NCBI GenBank assembly: GCA_029265995.1
Contig: JAJUFM010000020.1
Coordinates: 1 to 32,846, forward strand
Source: Rhodospirillaceae bacterium
GTDB taxonomy: Bacteria > Pseudomonadota > Alphaproteobacteria > Kiloniellales > DSM-21159
Reading direction: 5' to 3'
DNA: 32,846 nucleotides
Shown here: piece after piece, positions 1 through 8,388 of the stretch
Layout: the number at the start of each line of letters is the position of its first letter
Numbering within the stretch: position 1 is the first letter of the stretch
Made by a program: the position numbers and the translations under genes
The notes under the pieces: generated by a model
The model's input: the letters and a program-made list of their open reading frames with translations, nothing else
What the model was told of the DNA's origin: nothing
The model's database searches: none

Positions 1-173
<173 letters not shown>

Positions 174-193
174 CCATCTTTCAGTATTACCGC

Positions 194-232
194 AAAAAAG
201 CCCTCCGATCGCTGTGACCGGAGGGCTTTTTA
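194..232 (+). terminator. Rho-independent terminator after eno
   Basis: The stem GCCCTCCG pairs with CGGAGGGC across an 11-base loop. It is flanked by an A run upstream and TTTTT downstream, 21 bases after the enolase stop. The A and T runs extend the pairing, so it may also work for minus-strand transcripts coming from the small gene at 249-320. Confidence 0.9.
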
Positions 233-248
233 CGTGCGCCGATGACGC

Positions 249-320
249 CTACATCAACAGGGCGATGATGATGATGACGATCAATGGCGCGCCGAGAAGC
301 CAAGCAATTAGCGCAGGCAT
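249..320 (-). CDS. Very small hydrophobic membrane protein (23 aa)
   Basis: A 23-codon minus-strand frame begins MPALIAWLLGAPL and continues as an almost unbroken run of Ile, Val and Leu to its stop. The whole peptide could form one membrane helix. GAGAGGAAT lies just upstream of the ATG at a suitable distance. It lies 23 bases downstream of the four-helix membrane protein stop at 344, on the same strand, so co-transcription is likely. Peptides with a similar beginning occur as unannotated small ORFs in other alphaproteobacteria (from memory, not searched). Function unknown. The hydrophobicity could in principle be chance, but the ribosome site and context argue for a real gene. Confidence 0.55.
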   Translation of the reverse strand: MPALIAWLLGAPLIVIIIIALLM

Positions 321-343
321 CTTGTTATTCCTCTCTCAGGTCC

Positions 344-1234
344 TCAGTAGGGACGGCCGAAGTGCCGGAAGGAAATCCGCTGGTCGCGGTGCGATCCGCC
401 TGTAGCGGCTGCGAAATATGCCGCGGCGGCAGCTACCAGCATGGTCGCGGCCATCACGAAAGCACCGATCAGACTTGCAATCCGGACCTGTTCGGCGATT
501 TCGATTGCTTGATCGCGTGCTGACTCAGCCTCGCTGATGACATTGTCGATCTGCGCGCGCGCCTCTTCTTCCGACATATCGGTCTCGTTCGCGGTAATCT
601 GCGCAAGATATTCGCGGTCGTCGTCAGTCACTTCACCTTGAGTGATGCTGCGGCCCAAGATGCTCGCCACTTCCGACCTGGCTTCTGGAGATATTGATCC
701 TGACTCGCCGCGCAGCATGCGACCGGCGTAGTAATCCAGTTCTTCGCTGGCCATCTCCGCAACCGAGCCGCTTGCCGCCCCGGCGGCCGAACCGGTAACG
801 GACGCAATCGGGCTGAGCACGCCTCCGGCCCCTGCGATAGCCATCACTGTAGCGATCAGTGCGCCCAGGGCCCATACCAGAAGTCCGTGCGCCCCATCAC
901 GCAGTTCCACTTCATCAGGTACGGCATCTCCGATGCGGCGCCGCAAGCGCCCAGCCAGGTAACCCCCTGCAGCGTAGCTGGAAACCACAACCCAGATGAA
1001 CCAGATGCCGGCGGCGATGGTCACCCAGAAGAGCGAGACGCCTTCACCCGGTTCGGCGGAAACCAGACTGAGGCCTATGCCTCCCCCAAAGGTGATCAGA
1101 ACGAAAGATAGGGTGGTAGCAAAGATTGCGCCGGCGATGATGGCGGCCCAATCGACATAGCGGGAATCATGATGTTCTTCGACGATTGCTCCCGGTGCCG
1201 TCGATGCGGGAGACGTCGGCGCAGTTGTGGCCAT
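344..1234 (-). CDS. Four-helix membrane protein of unknown function
   Basis: 296 residues from the chosen ATG (MATTAPTSP...), preceded by AAGGAGG eight bases upstream. An earlier in-frame ATG at 1240 lies too close to that site. After a short soluble N-terminus there are hydrophobic segments at roughly 30-60, 65-95 and 115-140, then an acidic, Glu/Asp-rich soluble region (about 150-245), then a last helix of Ala/Val near 255-280. The C-terminus is Arg/His-rich. The second and third helices are Gly/Ala-rich with GGYLAGR between them. Similar proteins are carried in related genomes as hypothetical membrane proteins, sometimes labelled PhnA-like. No catalytic motif is seen and no function is proposed. 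It lies between two tiny hydrophobic ORFs on the same strand. Confidence 0.8.
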   Translation of the reverse strand: MATTAPTSPASTAPGAIVEEHHDSRYVDWAAIIAGAIFATTLSFVLITFGGGIGLSLVSAEPGEGVSLFWVTIAAGIWFIWVVVSSYAAGGYLAGRLRRRIGDAVPDEVELRDGAHGLLVWALGALIATVMAIAGAGGVLSPIASVTGSAAGAASGSVAEMASEELDYYAGRMLRGESGSISPEARSEVASILGRSITQGEVTDDDREYLAQITANETDMSEEEARAQIDNVISEAESARDQAIEIAEQVRIASLIGAFVMAATMLVAAAAAYFAAATGGSHRDQRISFRHFGRPY

Positions 1235-1265
1235 TGTCATATCCTCCTTGTTTGCAACTGAGGCA

Positions 1266-1340
1266 TCAGGCCAGGCCAACCACCGACAGTATGAAGAGGA
1301 TGACCACTACCAGGCCGACGAGATAAATAATGCTGTGCAT
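1266..1340 (-). CDS. Very small hydrophobic membrane protein (24 aa)
   Basis: 24 codons beginning MHSIIYLVGLVVVILF and ending VVGLA, enough for a single membrane-spanning helix. AAAGGAA lies a few bases upstream of the ATG. It is the first gene of the minus-strand group, 31 bases upstream of the four-helix membrane protein. Its partner at 249-320 has the same size and character. Short proteins of this kind recur in alphaproteobacteria (recalled, not searched). A longer frame runs upstream of this ATG, but its N-terminal part looks non-coding and has no ribosome site. Confidence 0.55.
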   Translation of the reverse strand: MHSIIYLVGLVVVILFILSVVGLA

Positions 1341-1468
1341 GGCAGATTCCTTTCCCTTAAAGCGCGTATGCAAGTGGCCGCGCGCACCCCATTGGCCACT
1401 GCTAGGGCTTAACCTGCCTGAAGCTTGATCAGTTCCGGCCGCAGAGGAGGAAGGAATTCTAGTGCAAC

Positions 1469-1479
1469 CTGTATGACAG
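1469..1479. promoter_or_regulatory. Candidate FadR-type operator
   Basis: CTGT-ATG-ACAG is a perfect inverted repeat with a 3-base spacer, 39 bases upstream of the GntR-family regulator. FadR-subfamily regulators commonly bind short T.GT...AC.A palindromes, often in their own promoters. The match is short, so chance is possible. Confidence 0.3.
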
Positions 1480-1518
1480 CATGATAGGCTCGGAACAGGT
1501 GAGGGAAGCCCGCTGCAC

Positions 1519-2295
1519 ATGATCGGTGATCGGCCAATACAGCGTAGAAAGCTTTATGAGCAGGTTGAAGACCGGCTTCGCGATCTGATCGTAAGCGGCG
1601 AACTGAAGCCTGGGGATCGTCTTCCCAGCGAACACGAAATGATGGAACGTTTCGGGGTTGGGCGTCCCGCTGTTCGGGAAGCCTTGCTCGCCCTCGAACG
1701 CCAGGGATTTCTTCGCCTACGAAGTGGTAGCCCGGCAGAGGTAACGCGCCCGTCGCCCGCCGTTGTACTTCAGGAGCTCACCACCTCGGTGCGCTCCTTC
1801 ATGGCGGATCAGTCGGGCATGCGTAATCTGCAGGCGGCCCGGCAGCTCATTGAGTGCGCGATCGTGCGGGAGGTAGCAAGAACGCGCACAGCCAAGGATG
1901 TGGCGAGGATAGGTGACGCTTTGGCCGTACAAGAAGCCTCGCTTGGCAACGATGTTGCGTTCGAGAACGCGGACGTGGCTTTTCACGCGGCTATCGTTCG
2001 CAGCCTCAACAATCCGATATTCGAATCGACACAGTTGGCCTTGTCCACGTGGCTACTGGATCAACGTCGGACTACGCTCAAGCGCAGAGGACGTGATCGA
2101 TTAGCTCTGGATGAGCATCGGGCTGTTTTCAAGGCCATCGAGAACGGCAAGCCCGAGGAAGCAGAAGCAGCCATGACTTTTCATTTGGAACGAACGGTTG
2201 CCTTCTACTGGGCAGCCGTCGAAGAGAAGGGGAAGCGTGAGCAACCCTGCGTTGTTTCGGTCAGAAACACCAATACTGCGAATGGGGAGGGATAA
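1519..2295 (+). CDS. GntR-family transcriptional regulator, FadR subfamily (FCD domain)
   Basis: 258 residues. The N-terminal winged helix (about 10-75) has the GntR signature: LYEQVEDRLRDLIVSGELKPGDRLPSE, then GRPAVREALLALERQG. The C-terminal FCD domain (about 95-235) keeps likely metal or ligand histidines and acids in ADVAFHAAIV, DEHRAVFKAI and TFHLERT. Such proteins are usually repressors released by a small organic acid or sugar acid. It is followed after one base by the sugar-binding protein gene, so it is the first gene of the transporter operon and probably controls it. A candidate operator lies at 1469-1479. Effector unknown; an aldonate or lactone related to the downstream lactonase-like enzyme is an inference. 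Confidence 0.9.
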   Translation: MIGDRPIQRRKLYEQVEDRLRDLIVSGELKPGDRLPSEHEMMERFGVGRPAVREALLALERQGFLRLRSGSPAEVTRPSPAVVLQELTTSVRSFMADQSGMRNLQAARQLIECAIVREVARTRTAKDVARIGDALAVQEASLGNDVAFENADVAFHAAIVRSLNNPIFESTQLALSTWLLDQRRTTLKRRGRDRLALDEHRAVFKAIENGKPEEAEAAMTFHLERTVAFYWAAVEEKGKREQPCVVSVRNTNTANGEG

Positions 2296-2296
2296 A

Positions 2297-3271
2297 ATGC
2301 GTTTATCAAAGACTTTGGTGGCGGCCTTGGCCGCTGCAGTAGCCTTCGCCTCTTTGCCGGGCGGCGCCAGCGCTCAAGATAAGGAACTCGTCTATCTCAC
2401 TCCTGGCCTAGACCTGCCTTTCTGGCGCTATCTCTCTAAGGGAATTGAATCCGTTGCCGTCGAAAGCGGCTATCAATATCAGGCTCTGGACTCGCGCAAC
2501 AGCGCACAAACCCAAAGACAGAACGCCCAGGACGCCATCGCCCGGGGTGTCGACGGAATCATCATTTCCCCGACAGATAGCTCCACGGCTCCCGGTGTAC
2601 TCGAACTCGCCGAGGAGGCCGGGATTCCCGTCGTCATCGCGGATATCGGCACCAATAGCGGAAACTATGTCTCCTTCATCATCTCCGATAACTACGATGG
2701 CGCCTATGGCACCGGGCAGGCGCTGGCTGCGGCCATGAAGGAGAAAGGATGGGAGGATGGCTCGGTCGGGCTGGTAACCATCTCACAGGCCCGGAAGAAC
2801 GGCCAAGCCAGAACTGCAGGCTTTCGCGACGCCTTGAAGGAAGCGGGAATCGAGAATGAAGCGGGTCTGCAGCAGATGCAGTCCTATACGACCGATGAGA
2901 CCTTCCGGTTTACCCAGGATATGCTGACGGCGAACCCGGACATGCGCGCCATGTTTATCCAAACGGATCAGCCAGCGATCGGCGCTATCCGTGCCATCCG
3001 CGCTGCACGGCGGGACGGGGAAGTTCTTGTTGCTGCCTTCGACGGCATTCCCGAGTTTGTCGAGTTGATTCAGTCCGGGCAGATCGTGGCCTCTGGCATG
3101 CAGCAGCCTTATCTGATGGGCGTCCGTTCAGGCGAAGCAATGATCGAGCATCTGGACGGTGGCACGCCGGAAAAGGAAATCTTGGTACCGATCCTCGTCG
3201 TTACCAGCGAGAACATCGAAGAACTTCTACCCGAGGTTCGTGAAACCGTTTTCGCCAATGAGATTGACTGA
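2297..3271 (+). CDS. Sugar ABC transporter periplasmic binding protein (RbsB type)
   Basis: 324 residues from the ATG just after the regulator stop, with GGGGAGGG as ribosome site. A signal peptide is clear: a basic start (MRLSK), a hydrophobic core, and cleavage after GGASA near residue 26. The rest matches the type 1 periplasmic binding fold (Peripla_BP_4): NSAQTQRQNAQDAIARGVDGI, then IISPTDSSTAPGV, then a second lobe with AFDGIPEFVELIQSGQIVASGMQQP. It captures sugar in the periplasm for the ATPase and permease encoded next. The substrate cannot be read from the sequence. The neighbouring lactonase-like gene suggests a branched pentose or sugar acid such as apiose or apionate (inference). 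Confidence 0.92.
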   Translation: MRLSKTLVAALAAAVAFASLPGGASAQDKELVYLTPGLDLPFWRYLSKGIESVAVESGYQYQALDSRNSAQTQRQNAQDAIARGVDGIIISPTDSSTAPGVLELAEEAGIPVVIADIGTNSGNYVSFIISDNYDGAYGTGQALAAAMKEKGWEDGSVGLVTISQARKNGQARTAGFRDALKEAGIENEAGLQQMQSYTTDETFRFTQDMLTANPDMRAMFIQTDQPAIGAIRAIRAARRDGEVLVAAFDGIPEFVELIQSGQIVASGMQQPYLMGVRSGEAMIEHLDGGTPEKEILVPILVVTSENIEELLPEVRETVFANEID

Positions 3272-3391
3272 GAGTTAGAGCTGCGAGGGTCAGCCTGAGT
3301 GGGGCAGGCCGAAGCTTCAAGCTCAAATCTGGCCGCCGGCAGGGCTTGCCTCTGCCGGTGGCGATCTTCCCCAAGGCGGGGCCATAGTATA

Positions 3392-5305
3392 ATGACCTCT
3401 CGTTTTTTGGCCGGTGACGATCAGCCTATTCTGATCGCCTCTCAGGTAAGAAAGACTTTTGAACAGACGCGCGCCCTGAGAGAGGCGGACTTCGAACTTC
3501 GCGCCGGCGAGGTGCATGGGCTTCTTGGCGCCAATGGAGCCGGCAAATCTACTCTCTCCAAAGTGATCGCTGGGCAAATCACGCCTGATGCCGGCCGCCT
3601 GACTTACAAGGGCGCGCCGCTGTACAATCGATCGGTTCGCGATGCACTGGAGGCTGGCATTGCCATCGTGATGCAAGAGACCAGCCTTGCTCCGGACCTG
3701 TCTGTTCTGGAGAACATATTCCTACCGGAACTGGGCCGAAGAGGCCGCTTGTCCTTTCGCGATTTGCGCCGGCGCGCGCGAGAGATCCTGTCAGGCCTGG
3801 TTCAGGAGAAGGCGCTTCCTCTTGATGTTGAAGTCAAGCGGTTGTCTGCAGCCCAACGCCAGCTCGTTGAGATCGCCAAAGCCTTGGCGCTCAATGCAGA
3901 TTTGATCATCTTCGATGAACCGACGGCGTCGTTAAGCCCCAGTGAGGTAGAGCAGCTTTTTGATATCATGGCGCAACTTCGGGCCAGTGGCCGCGCGCTG
4001 ATCTTCGTTTCCCATCGCCTGGAAGAGGTTTTCGCTATCACCGATCGCATCAGCGTGATGCGCGAAGGCGCGACGGTAGCGAAATCGTTGGAAACCAGCG
4101 AGCTATCCCAGGCCGAACTGGTGCGCCACATGGTCGGGCGTGAGCTGGGCTCAATATACCAGGCCCCAGCGCCGCTGCAGGTGGATAAGAAAGGTGACGA
4201 AGTTCTGGCGGTCTCTTCGCTTCGGGCCGCGCCGGCCGTGCGCGATGTCAGCTTTACCCTGCATCGCGGGGAGATACTGGGATTGGGCGGTCTTGTAGGC
4301 GCCGGTCGTTCCGAAACCGCCGAGGCTCTTTTCGGGCTCCGGACAATTCACTCTGGCGCTATCAGGCTACATGGCAAGCCGTTCCGCCCGAGACGGCCGC
4401 GCGATTGCGTGCGGGCAGGAATCGGCTTTGTAGCAGAGGATCGCCGAGTTCAGGGAATTGTGCCTGATTTCTCTGTGCGCGAGAATCTGCTGCTGGCGCA
4501 TCTGGGCGCACGATCAAGCTTTCTGCTCGGCTACCGTCGTTGCCGTCAGAAAGTTGATGAACTTCTCGAGTTGCTGGACATGCCAGCGCATCGCCTCCTC
4601 GATGCCAACATGCTCAACTTCTCGGGAGGCATGCAGCAGAAAATCATCATTGCCCGCTGGCTCATGCTCGATCCGACGGTACTTATCCTCGATGAGCCGA
4701 CCAAGGGTGTGGACATCGGCACCCGCTCCTCAATCTATGCAATGCTCCGCCAGATCTCGGAACAGGGTGTTTCCGTGGTGATGATCTCCTCGGACTTTGA
4801 GGAACTTCTCGGAGTTTGTCAGAGAGTTGTGGTGATGAGCGACGGCTACACGATTGCCGACCTGCCCAGCTCGCTTCTGGATGAAGAGAAACTTACGCTT
4901 CTGGCGGCCCCTCGCACATCTACCGAACGAAATACCCGCTTGTTGACTGAACTCACTCGGCGCTATGGCGGAGCGGGGTTCTGGGCGATCCTCGATCAAG
5001 ATCGGCTGATCTGTCTCAACGCCGTGGTCGCAGACCCGAATGCAGATCCCGGATTTCAGGCTGGTCACTCCCCTCAATTTGGAGAAACGGCCATTCCTGC
5101 GGCTCTAGCAAGTCGCTCACCCACGTTCGTTGCAGAAAGTTGCGGCATCAAAAAGACCTTCCTGATGCCGCTTCCAAGCAAGCGAGGCCATGATCTCGGG
5201 TGGGTAGGATTTACAACCGCCTCGGGCACGCCACCGTCGGTGGCAGAGATTCAGAACATCATAGGAAGCTTTGAGGATATCTCACAGGAGACAGAGGCGG
5301 CATGA
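3392..5305 (+). CDS. Sugar ABC transporter double ATPase with C-terminal GAF-like extension
   Basis: 637 residues from the ATG at 3392; a GTG upstream at 3299 would add 31 residues that look non-coding. Two nucleotide-binding domains are fused as in RbsA/MglA. The first has Walker A GANGAGKST (46-54), signature LSAAQRQ (151-157) and Walker B LIIFDEP (171-177). The second has the usual degenerate Walker A GLVGAGRSE (about 300-308), signature NFSGGMQQK (409-417) and Walker B LILDEPTKG (431-439). RbsA-type proteins normally end near residue 500. This one continues about 130 residues (508-637) with a helix, strands, PAALASRSPTFVAE and LGWVGFTT, a pattern resembling a GAF sensor domain. The stop overlaps the permease start by four bases, so the two are translationally coupled. 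Confidence 0.9.
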   Translation: MTSRFLAGDDQPILIASQVRKTFEQTRALREADFELRAGEVHGLLGANGAGKSTLSKVIAGQITPDAGRLTYKGAPLYNRSVRDALEAGIAIVMQETSLAPDLSVLENIFLPELGRRGRLSFRDLRRRAREILSGLVQEKALPLDVEVKRLSAAQRQLVEIAKALALNADLIIFDEPTASLSPSEVEQLFDIMAQLRASGRALIFVSHRLEEVFAITDRISVMREGATVAKSLETSELSQAELVRHMVGRELGSIYQAPAPLQVDKKGDEVLAVSSLRAAPAVRDVSFTLHRGEILGLGGLVGAGRSETAEALFGLRTIHSGAIRLHGKPFRPRRPRDCVRAGIGFVAEDRRVQGIVPDFSVRENLLLAHLGARSSFLLGYRRCRQKVDELLELLDMPAHRLLDANMLNFSGGMQQKIIIARWLMLDPTVLILDEPTKGVDIGTRSSIYAMLRQISEQGVSVVMISSDFEELLGVCQRVVVMSDGYTIADLPSSLLDEEKLTLLAAPRTSTERNTRLLTELTRRYGGAGFWAILDQDRLICLNAVVADPNADPGFQAGHSPQFGETAIPAALASRSPTFVAESCGIKKTFLMPLPSKRGHDLGWVGFTTASGTPPSVAEIQNIIGSFEDISQETEAA

Positions 5306-6285
5306 CGCCCGTAACGACCCAGCACACACCGAGGACTAGCAGCGTAAGCCTGAGGCGACTTGGGCAGAGTCTCGAATTGCGGATGTTCGGCCTCGCTCTA
5401 TTGATTGCGATCGTTCTTTCTGCACTGTCGCCGCACTTCCTGTCGGCGAACAATCTGATGAATCTTCTGGATCAGTCCGTCGTCATCGGAATAGTCGCAA
5501 TCGGGATGACATTTGTCATTCTAACCGGCGGCATCGACCTGTCTGTAGGTTCTGTTGCAGGTCTTACCGGCGTCATCCTGGGATTGGCGTTGCAGGAATT
5601 CTCGATTCCCGTGGCCATCGGGCTCGCGATAATAGCCGGCGCGGGGATCGGACTTTTTTCAGGTGTGCTTATTGCCTACTTCGGGCTTGCAGCTTTTGTG
5701 GTCACACTTGGTGTGATGGCTATAGGGCGAAGCCTTGCCTACATTTTTTCAGGTCAGACATCCATCAGCTCCATTCCTTTCGAGCTGTCGGATCTGGTCT
5801 TCACCACGGTTCTGGGTGTCCCGACCAACGTTATATGCCTTGTAGCCCTGTATATTTTAGCCGGCCTTTATCTCAGCTATACCAAAGGCGGGAGAACAAT
5901 TTATGCAGTCGGTTCCAATAAGGAGGCGGCCCGTACTGCAGGCTTAAGCGTGCTATTCTATAGCATACTGCCCTACGTGATCTCGGGAGCCCTCGCCGCG
6001 GTAGCCGTTACCTTTCTGACCGCGCAGATTCTTTCAGTCGATCCCTTAACCGGCAATCTGCTTGAACTCGATGCTATTGCGGCCGTCGTGATCGGCGGTG
6101 CCAGCTTGTACGGCGGGCGAGGCTCCATTCTCGGGACGCTTATCGGTGTGGTGATCATGGTCATGATCCGTAACGGCCTGAATCTCTTGGGTGTCTCACC
6201 CTTCTGGCAAGGTTCGGCCATTGGCGCGATCATCATACTCGCGCTCCTCATCGAGAGTTTGCTTAGCCGACGTACACGCAGTTAA
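5302..6285 (+). CDS. Sugar ABC transporter permease (RbsC type)
   Basis: 327 residues, very hydrophobic, with eight or more predicted helices. The family hallmark is present near residues 73-85: ILTGGIDLSVGSVAGLTG. IGGASLYGGRGSILGT near the C-terminus is the conserved cytoplasmic loop that meets the ATPase. The gene overlaps the ATPase stop (ATGA). It forms the inner-membrane channel of the importer with the binding protein at 2297 and the ATPase at 3392. Only one permease gene is present, as in ribose-type systems that work as a homodimer. Confidence 0.93.
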   Translation: MTPVTTQHTPRTSSVSLRRLGQSLELRMFGLALLIAIVLSALSPHFLSANNLMNLLDQSVVIGIVAIGMTFVILTGGIDLSVGSVAGLTGVILGLALQEFSIPVAIGLAIIAGAGIGLFSGVLIAYFGLAAFVVTLGVMAIGRSLAYIFSGQTSISSIPFELSDLVFTTVLGVPTNVICLVALYILAGLYLSYTKGGRTIYAVGSNKEAARTAGLSVLFYSILPYVISGALAAVAVTFLTAQILSVDPLTGNLLELDAIAAVVIGGASLYGGRGSILGTLIGVVIMVMIRNGLNLLGVSPFWQGSAIGAIIILALLIESLLSRRTRS

Positions 6286-6318
6286 TCGATCACTTCTGGC
6301 CTTGGCGGAGAGGGACGT

Positions 6319-8265
6319 ATGAACAATCCATCCCTGGATATCAGACTTTACGGCACCAGCGAGCAGGTAGAGCCGCCTCGTTTGCTGCGGGCGGGAAAGC
6401 TTACCGCGGAGTTGGAAGCAGGTAACCTGCGCTATATCCGCTTCGCTGGAATCGAATTGATACGGGCGATCTCCTTCATCGTCAGGGACAAGGATTGGGG
6501 GACCTACAACCCGATAATTTCCGACCTGAAGCTCGATCTGCAGCCAGAGGGCTTTGCAGTCACTTATATCGCGAAGGCTGCAGATGAGCAGCAAAATCTG
6601 ACCTACCGCGCCAGCATCGTTGGAGATGCAGAAGGCCGCCTGAACTTTTCCGCAAAGGCAGAGGCTGGTAGCGATTTCGTTACCAACCGCACCGGCTTTG
6701 TGGTCCTGCACCCGGTAGAAGGCGTCGCTGGACAACCGGTGACGATCGAACACGTAGATGGGCGGCTGGTTGAAAGTTCCTTTCCGGAATTGATCGATCC
6801 GTTACAGCCGATGATGGATCTGCGCGCTCTTACCCACGAGCCCGTCCCTGGGCTGAAGGTAACCTGCCGAATGGAAGGTGATACCTTTGAGATGGAGGAC
6901 CAGCGCAACTGGACCGATGCTTCTTACAAGACCTACGTGCGGCCCCTGGCATTGCCCTGGCCATACACTATCGCAGCGGGCGAAACGCTGGAGCAAAAGG
7001 TTGAGCTGAAGATCTCCGGCGCACCTCGTGAGCCGGGGAAGCGAGACCAGGGACGCGTGACGGTGTCTATCGGGGAGGCGATTGGAACGCTGCCGCCCTT
7101 GGGCATCGGCCTGGAACCCGAACTGGCCAGCGCAACTTTCTCGCATGCTGCAGATATCAAGTCTGCCAGCCCGCAACACCTTGTTTGCCATTATGATCCT
7201 CGGCAAGGCCACGGACGCAGTGAGATCGAGCTCGCGCTCGAGGTTGCGCGCCAACTTGGCTGCGATGCTTGGCTGGAAGCGGTGGTTCCCTCCGTGGAAA
7301 GCTTCGAGGCGGACATCGAGCAGTTTGGACGGATGGCAGGCGACCTGGGAAACCCCTTCTCCCGTGTGCTGTTGTCTCCGGCCCCTGATTTGAAATGCAC
7401 GCTCCCGGGCAGTCCCTGGCCCCCTTGTCCGCCGCTGGACAAGGTTTATCAGGCAGGACGCAAAGCCTTTCCAGGCGCTCACTTAGGCGGCGGAATGTTC
7501 AGTTACTTTACGGAGCTCAACCGGAAGCGACCGCCGGTGGAACACCTCGACTTTATCAGCTTCACCACATCGGGCTTGGTACACGCGGGGGACGACCGAT
7601 CCGCCACGGAAGGGCTGGAATCCCTCCCATTCATAGCCCTAAGCGCGAAGGCGATCGCCAAGGGAAAGCCCTACCACGTCGGGCCAAGTGCTTTGGGAAT
7701 GCGGGCCAATCCTTACGGGGAAGCGCCTATGGAGAATCCTCGGAACATTCGCCAAGCGATGAACCGTGTGGATCCCCGTCAGCGCGGGCTGCTGGGTGCA
7801 GCCTGGATGCTGGGCTACATCGCGCATTTTGCCCGCGGCGGCGCGGAGACTCTCACGCTGGGCGGCGGTGTCGGGCCCTTTGGTCTGGTCTATGCTCCGA
7901 TGTCTTACGAGCAACCCTTCTTCGATGAAGCAGGAGGATACTATCCTGTTTTCCATGTCTTCCGCGGCCTGGCGCGCCGAGCGGGGTCAGAGCTGTTGGA
8001 AACGCAGTGTGGTGTGCCGCGTGAGGTTCAGGCCGTAGCCATAAGAAGGGATGGTCGGCTGGAACTGTGGCTGGCCAACTTGACGGGGGAAGAAAGAACC
8101 GTGGTTCTGAACGGCGACGTGCAGTTCAAGTCCCACGCTCAGTTGAACTCAGATAGCTTTCTGGCAGCAGCTCGAACTTCTGACTTCGTCGAGACGGACC
8201 GCGAAGACTTTTCCGGAGGAGAGCTGCGGCTGGCTCCCTATGCCGTTGCCCATCTTGCAGCTTAG
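6319..8265 (+). CDS. apnL: Protein resembling D-apionate lactonase (ApnL family)
   Basis: 648 residues, preceded by GGAGAGGG. No signal peptide, so cytoplasmic. The N-terminal half carries LTAELEAGNLRYIRFAGIE, DWGTYNPIISDL, NRTGFVVLHP and RNWTDASYKTYVRPLALPWPY. I associate these with the enzymes described as D-apionate lactonase in D-apiose catabolism, which open apionolactone to D-apionate. The middle has strand/helix segments like a TIM barrel (LGCDAWLEAVVPSVESFE, DFISFTTSGLVHAGDD) and the end is a small beta domain, so the protein resembles glycosidase folds. It is the last gene of the sugar-transport operon, 33 bases after the permease. No other apiose-pathway gene is in the window. The assignment is from memory of the family and was not searched; a related lactonase or glycosidase remains possible. 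Confidence 0.55.
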   Translation: MNNPSLDIRLYGTSEQVEPPRLLRAGKLTAELEAGNLRYIRFAGIELIRAISFIVRDKDWGTYNPIISDLKLDLQPEGFAVTYIAKAADEQQNLTYRASIVGDAEGRLNFSAKAEAGSDFVTNRTGFVVLHPVEGVAGQPVTIEHVDGRLVESSFPELIDPLQPMMDLRALTHEPVPGLKVTCRMEGDTFEMEDQRNWTDASYKTYVRPLALPWPYTIAAGETLEQKVELKISGAPREPGKRDQGRVTVSIGEAIGTLPPLGIGLEPELASATFSHAADIKSASPQHLVCHYDPRQGHGRSEIELALEVARQLGCDAWLEAVVPSVESFEADIEQFGRMAGDLGNPFSRVLLSPAPDLKCTLPGSPWPPCPPLDKVYQAGRKAFPGAHLGGGMFSYFTELNRKRPPVEHLDFISFTTSGLVHAGDDRSATEGLESLPFIALSAKAIAKGKPYHVGPSALGMRANPYGEAPMENPRNIRQAMNRVDPRQRGLLGAAWMLGYIAHFARGGAETLTLGGGVGPFGLVYAPMSYEQPFFDEAGGYYPVFHVFRGLARRAGSELLETQCGVPREVQAVAIRRDGRLELWLANLTGEERTVVLNGDVQFKSHAQLNSDSFLAAARTSDFVETDREDFSGGELRLAPYAVAHLAA

Positions 8266-8388
8266 GCTGAGGTTGGCCCAACAGCATAGCTGGGGCCTGT
8301 CACCTGCGACATCTGACCATCTCGTCCTGACCGGCGGCCGCTAGTGTATCTAGAACCGCTTATAAATCGAAAGAGAGGAGGGCAGGGA

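Noticed and set aside
3299..3391. GTG start giving the sugar ATPase 31 more residues.
   Set aside because: The added residues do not resemble the family, and the ATG at 3392 gives the usual distance to the Walker A motif.
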